Made by a program: the position numbers and the translations under genes
Part shown: piece by piece, positions 8,166 to 9,670 of the stretch
Layout of the letters: each line of letters opens with the position of its first letter
Numbering within the stretch: the first letter of the stretch is position 1
DNA from: JBHELQ01 sp046262995
Lineage (GTDB): Bacteria; Actinomycetota; Thermoleophilia; Solirubrobacterales; Thermoleophilaceae
NCBI GenBank assembly: GCA_046262995.1
Contig: JBHELQ010000129.1
Location: 1 to 9,670, forward strand
Direction: 5' to 3'
Length of the DNA: 9,670 bases
Notes under the pieces: generated by a model
Databases searched by the model: none
What the model was told of the DNA's origin: nothing
The model's input: the letters and a program-made list of their open reading frames with translations, nothing else

Positions 8166-9670
8166 CTAGCTCTTCTCCTCGCCGTCCACGACCTCGGCGT
8201 CGACGACCTCCTCCTCCTCGGCGGCGCCGCCGTCGGCCGAGGCGCCGTCGCCGTCGGCCTGCTGGGCCTGCTGCGCGGCCGCCGCGGCGTACACCTGCTC
8301 GGAGACCTTGTGGAAGGCCGCCTGCAGGGCCTCCGTCTTCTGACGGATCGCGGCGGTGTCCTCCGACTCCAGGTTGTCGCGCACGTCCGTGATCGCCGCT
8401 TCGATCTCGGACTTCGCCGAGTCGTCGATCGAGTCCATCTCGGCCAACTGCTTCTCCGCCTGGTAGGCGGCGTTCTCGGCCGTGTTGCGGGCCTCGACCA
8501 GCTCGCGCTGACGGCGGTCGTCCTCGGCATGCGCCTCGGCGTCCTTGACCATGCGGTCGACCTCGCCCTCCGCCAGGCCGGAGCCGGCCTTGATCTCGAT
8601 CTTCTGCTCCTTGCCGGTGCCGAGGTCCTTCGCGGTCACGTTCAGGATCCCGTCGGCGTCGATGTCGAACGTGACCTCGATCTGCGGGACTCCCCGCGGC
8701 GCCGGCGGGATGCCGGTCAGCTGGAACTTGCCGAGCGACTTGTTGTAGGCGGCCATCTCGCGCTCGCCCTGAAGCACGTGGACCTCGACGCTCGGCTGGT
8801 TGTCGTCCGCCGTCGAGAAGATCTCCGACTTGCGGCTCGGGATCGTCGTGTTGCGCTCGATCAGCGGCGTCCGCACGCCGCCCTTGGTCTCGATGCCGAG
8901 TGTCAGCGGGGTCACGTCCAGCAGCAGCACGTCCTTCACGTCGCCCGCGAGCACACCCGCCTGGATCGCGGCGCCGACGCCGACGACCTCGTCCGGGTTC
9001 ACGCCCTTGTGCGGGTCCTTGCCGGTGAGCTCCTTGACCTTCTCCTGCACGGACGGCATGCGCGTCATCCCGCCCACGAGCACGACGTGCTCGATGTCGC
9101 CCTGGCTCACGCCCGAGTCGGAGATGGCCTGCTTGGTCGGGCCGACCACGCGGTCGAGCAGCGAGGCCGTGAGCTCGTTCAGCTTCGCGCGCGTGAGGCG
9201 CGTGTCCAGATGCTTGGGGCCCGACTGGTCCGCTGTGATGAAGGGCAGCGAGATCTGCGTCTCCTGAGTCGAGGAGAGCTCGACCTTGGCCTTCTCGGCG
9301 GCCTCGTACAGGCGCTGGAGCGCCATGCGGTCCTGCGACAGGTCGATCCCCTGGGACTTCTTGAACTCCGCCACGAGCCAATCGACGACCGCCTTGTCGA
9401 AGTTGTCGCCGCCCAGGTGGTTGTCGCCCGAGGTGGCCTTGACCTCGAACACGCCGTCGCCGATCTCGAGCACCGAGACGTCGAAGGTCCCGCCGCCGAG
9501 GTCGAAGACGAGGATCGTCTGGTCCTGGCCCTCCTTGTCGAGCCCGTAGGCCAGCGACGCGGCGGTCGGCTCGTTGATGATGCGCTTGACGTCGAGCCCG
9601 GCGACCTTGCCGGCGTCCTTGGTCGCCTGGCGCTGGTCGTCGTTGAAGTAAGCGGGGACGGTGATCACCG
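8166..9670 (-). CDS. dnaK: DnaK, Hsp70 chaperone (5' end outside window)
   Basis: DnaK is the ATP-dependent cytoplasmic chaperone of the operon and co-repressor of HspR. About 500 residues are visible, and the frame is open at the right edge. It enters at VITVPAYFNDDQRQATKDAG, roughly residue 110-140 of a normal Hsp70, so the N-terminal phosphate-1 loop is outside. The ATPase part shows INEPTAASLAYG, phosphate-2 FDLGGGTFDVS and the adenosine motif VLVGGMTRMP. The linker DVLLLDVTPLTLG leads to the substrate-binding beta domain (GERE, LTGIPPAPRG, IDADGILNVTAKD). The helical lid follows, and then an Ala/Gln/Gly/Glu-rich tail ending near EVVDGEEKS, an actinobacterial-style acidic end. Any HAIR operator and promoter would be upstream, beyond base 9670. 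The stop TAG is two bases from grpE. Confidence 0.97.
   Translation of the reverse strand, partial: VITVPAYFNDDQRQATKDAGKVAGLDVKRIINEPTAASLAYGLDKEGQDQTILVFDLGGGTFDVSVLEIGDGVFEVKATSGDNHLGGDNFDKAVVDWLVAEFKKSQGIDLSQDRMALQRLYEAAEKAKVELSSTQETQISLPFITADQSGPKHLDTRLTRAKLNELTASLLDRVVGPTKQAISDSGVSQGDIEHVVLVGGMTRMPSVQEKVKELTGKDPHKGVNPDEVVGVGAAIQAGVLAGDVKDVLLLDVTPLTLGIETKGGVRTPLIERNTTIPSRKSEIFSTADDNQPSVEVHVLQGEREMAAYNKSLGKFQLTGIPPAPRGVPQIEVTFDIDADGILNVTAKDLGTGKEQKIEIKAGSGLAEGEVDRMVKDAEAHAEDDRRQRELVEARNTAENAAYQAEKQLAEMDSIDDSAKSEIEAAITDVRDNLESEDTAAIRQKTEALQAAFHKVSEQVYAAAAAQQAQQADGDGASADGGAAEEEEVVDAEVVDGEEKS

Noticed and set aside
8164..9381. Upstream extension of the grpE frame through dnaK
   Set aside because: The added protein is Arg/Gly/Pro-rich low-complexity sequence lying out of frame inside the well-conserved dnaK. 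The GTG at 8163, two bases after the dnaK stop, gives a normal GrpE.

Overview
The window is a high-GC segment in which nearly every gene lies on the minus strand. The gene order dnaK-grpE-dnaJ-hspR is the classic actinobacterial HspR-controlled chaperone operon. Together with very high third-position GC, occasional GTG starts and the style of the HspR and ClpB proteins, it suggests an actinobacterium. A Thermoleophilia-type lineage is possible, but that placement is inference only.

Layout, read right to left in transcription direction. (1) 9670-5946: dnaK (5' end outside the window), grpE, dnaJ and hspR. Each of the three junctions is a TAG stop, exactly two bases, then the next start codon. 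(2) 5945-5849: a 97-base spacer with a perfect 10-bp hairpin, a likely hspR terminator. (3) 5848-1883: a four-gene ABC importer operon of the PotABCD/YdcSTUV type: ATPase, lipoprotein binding protein, two permeases. The joints are tight (a GTGA overlap, 20 bases, a TGATG overlap). (4) 1882-1840: a small AT-rich gap that could hold a clpB promoter. (5) 1839-about 352: the 5' part of a clpB disaggregase gene. It jumps in frame from the middle domain into the second ATPase domain and then breaks off. (6) 1-347, plus strand: the 3' end of a clpB, pointing head-on at the broken gene and with visibly different codon use.

The chaperone genes form one system. DnaK folds clients, DnaJ delivers them, GrpE exchanges nucleotide, HspR represses the operon using DnaK as co-repressor, and ClpB would extract proteins from aggregates together with DnaK. 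The importer sits between hspR and clpB. Its binding protein resembles YdcS of Escherichia coli, so a polyamine or similar cationic solute is the likely cargo.

No new system is evident. The strongest anomaly is clpB: an apparent in-frame internal deletion of roughly 220 codons plus a convergent join to a second clpB piece. This is either a real double rearrangement or a chimeric assembly. No tRNA, rRNA, insertion sequence, CRISPR array or integrase was seen, and no gene-free stretch exceeds 97 bases.
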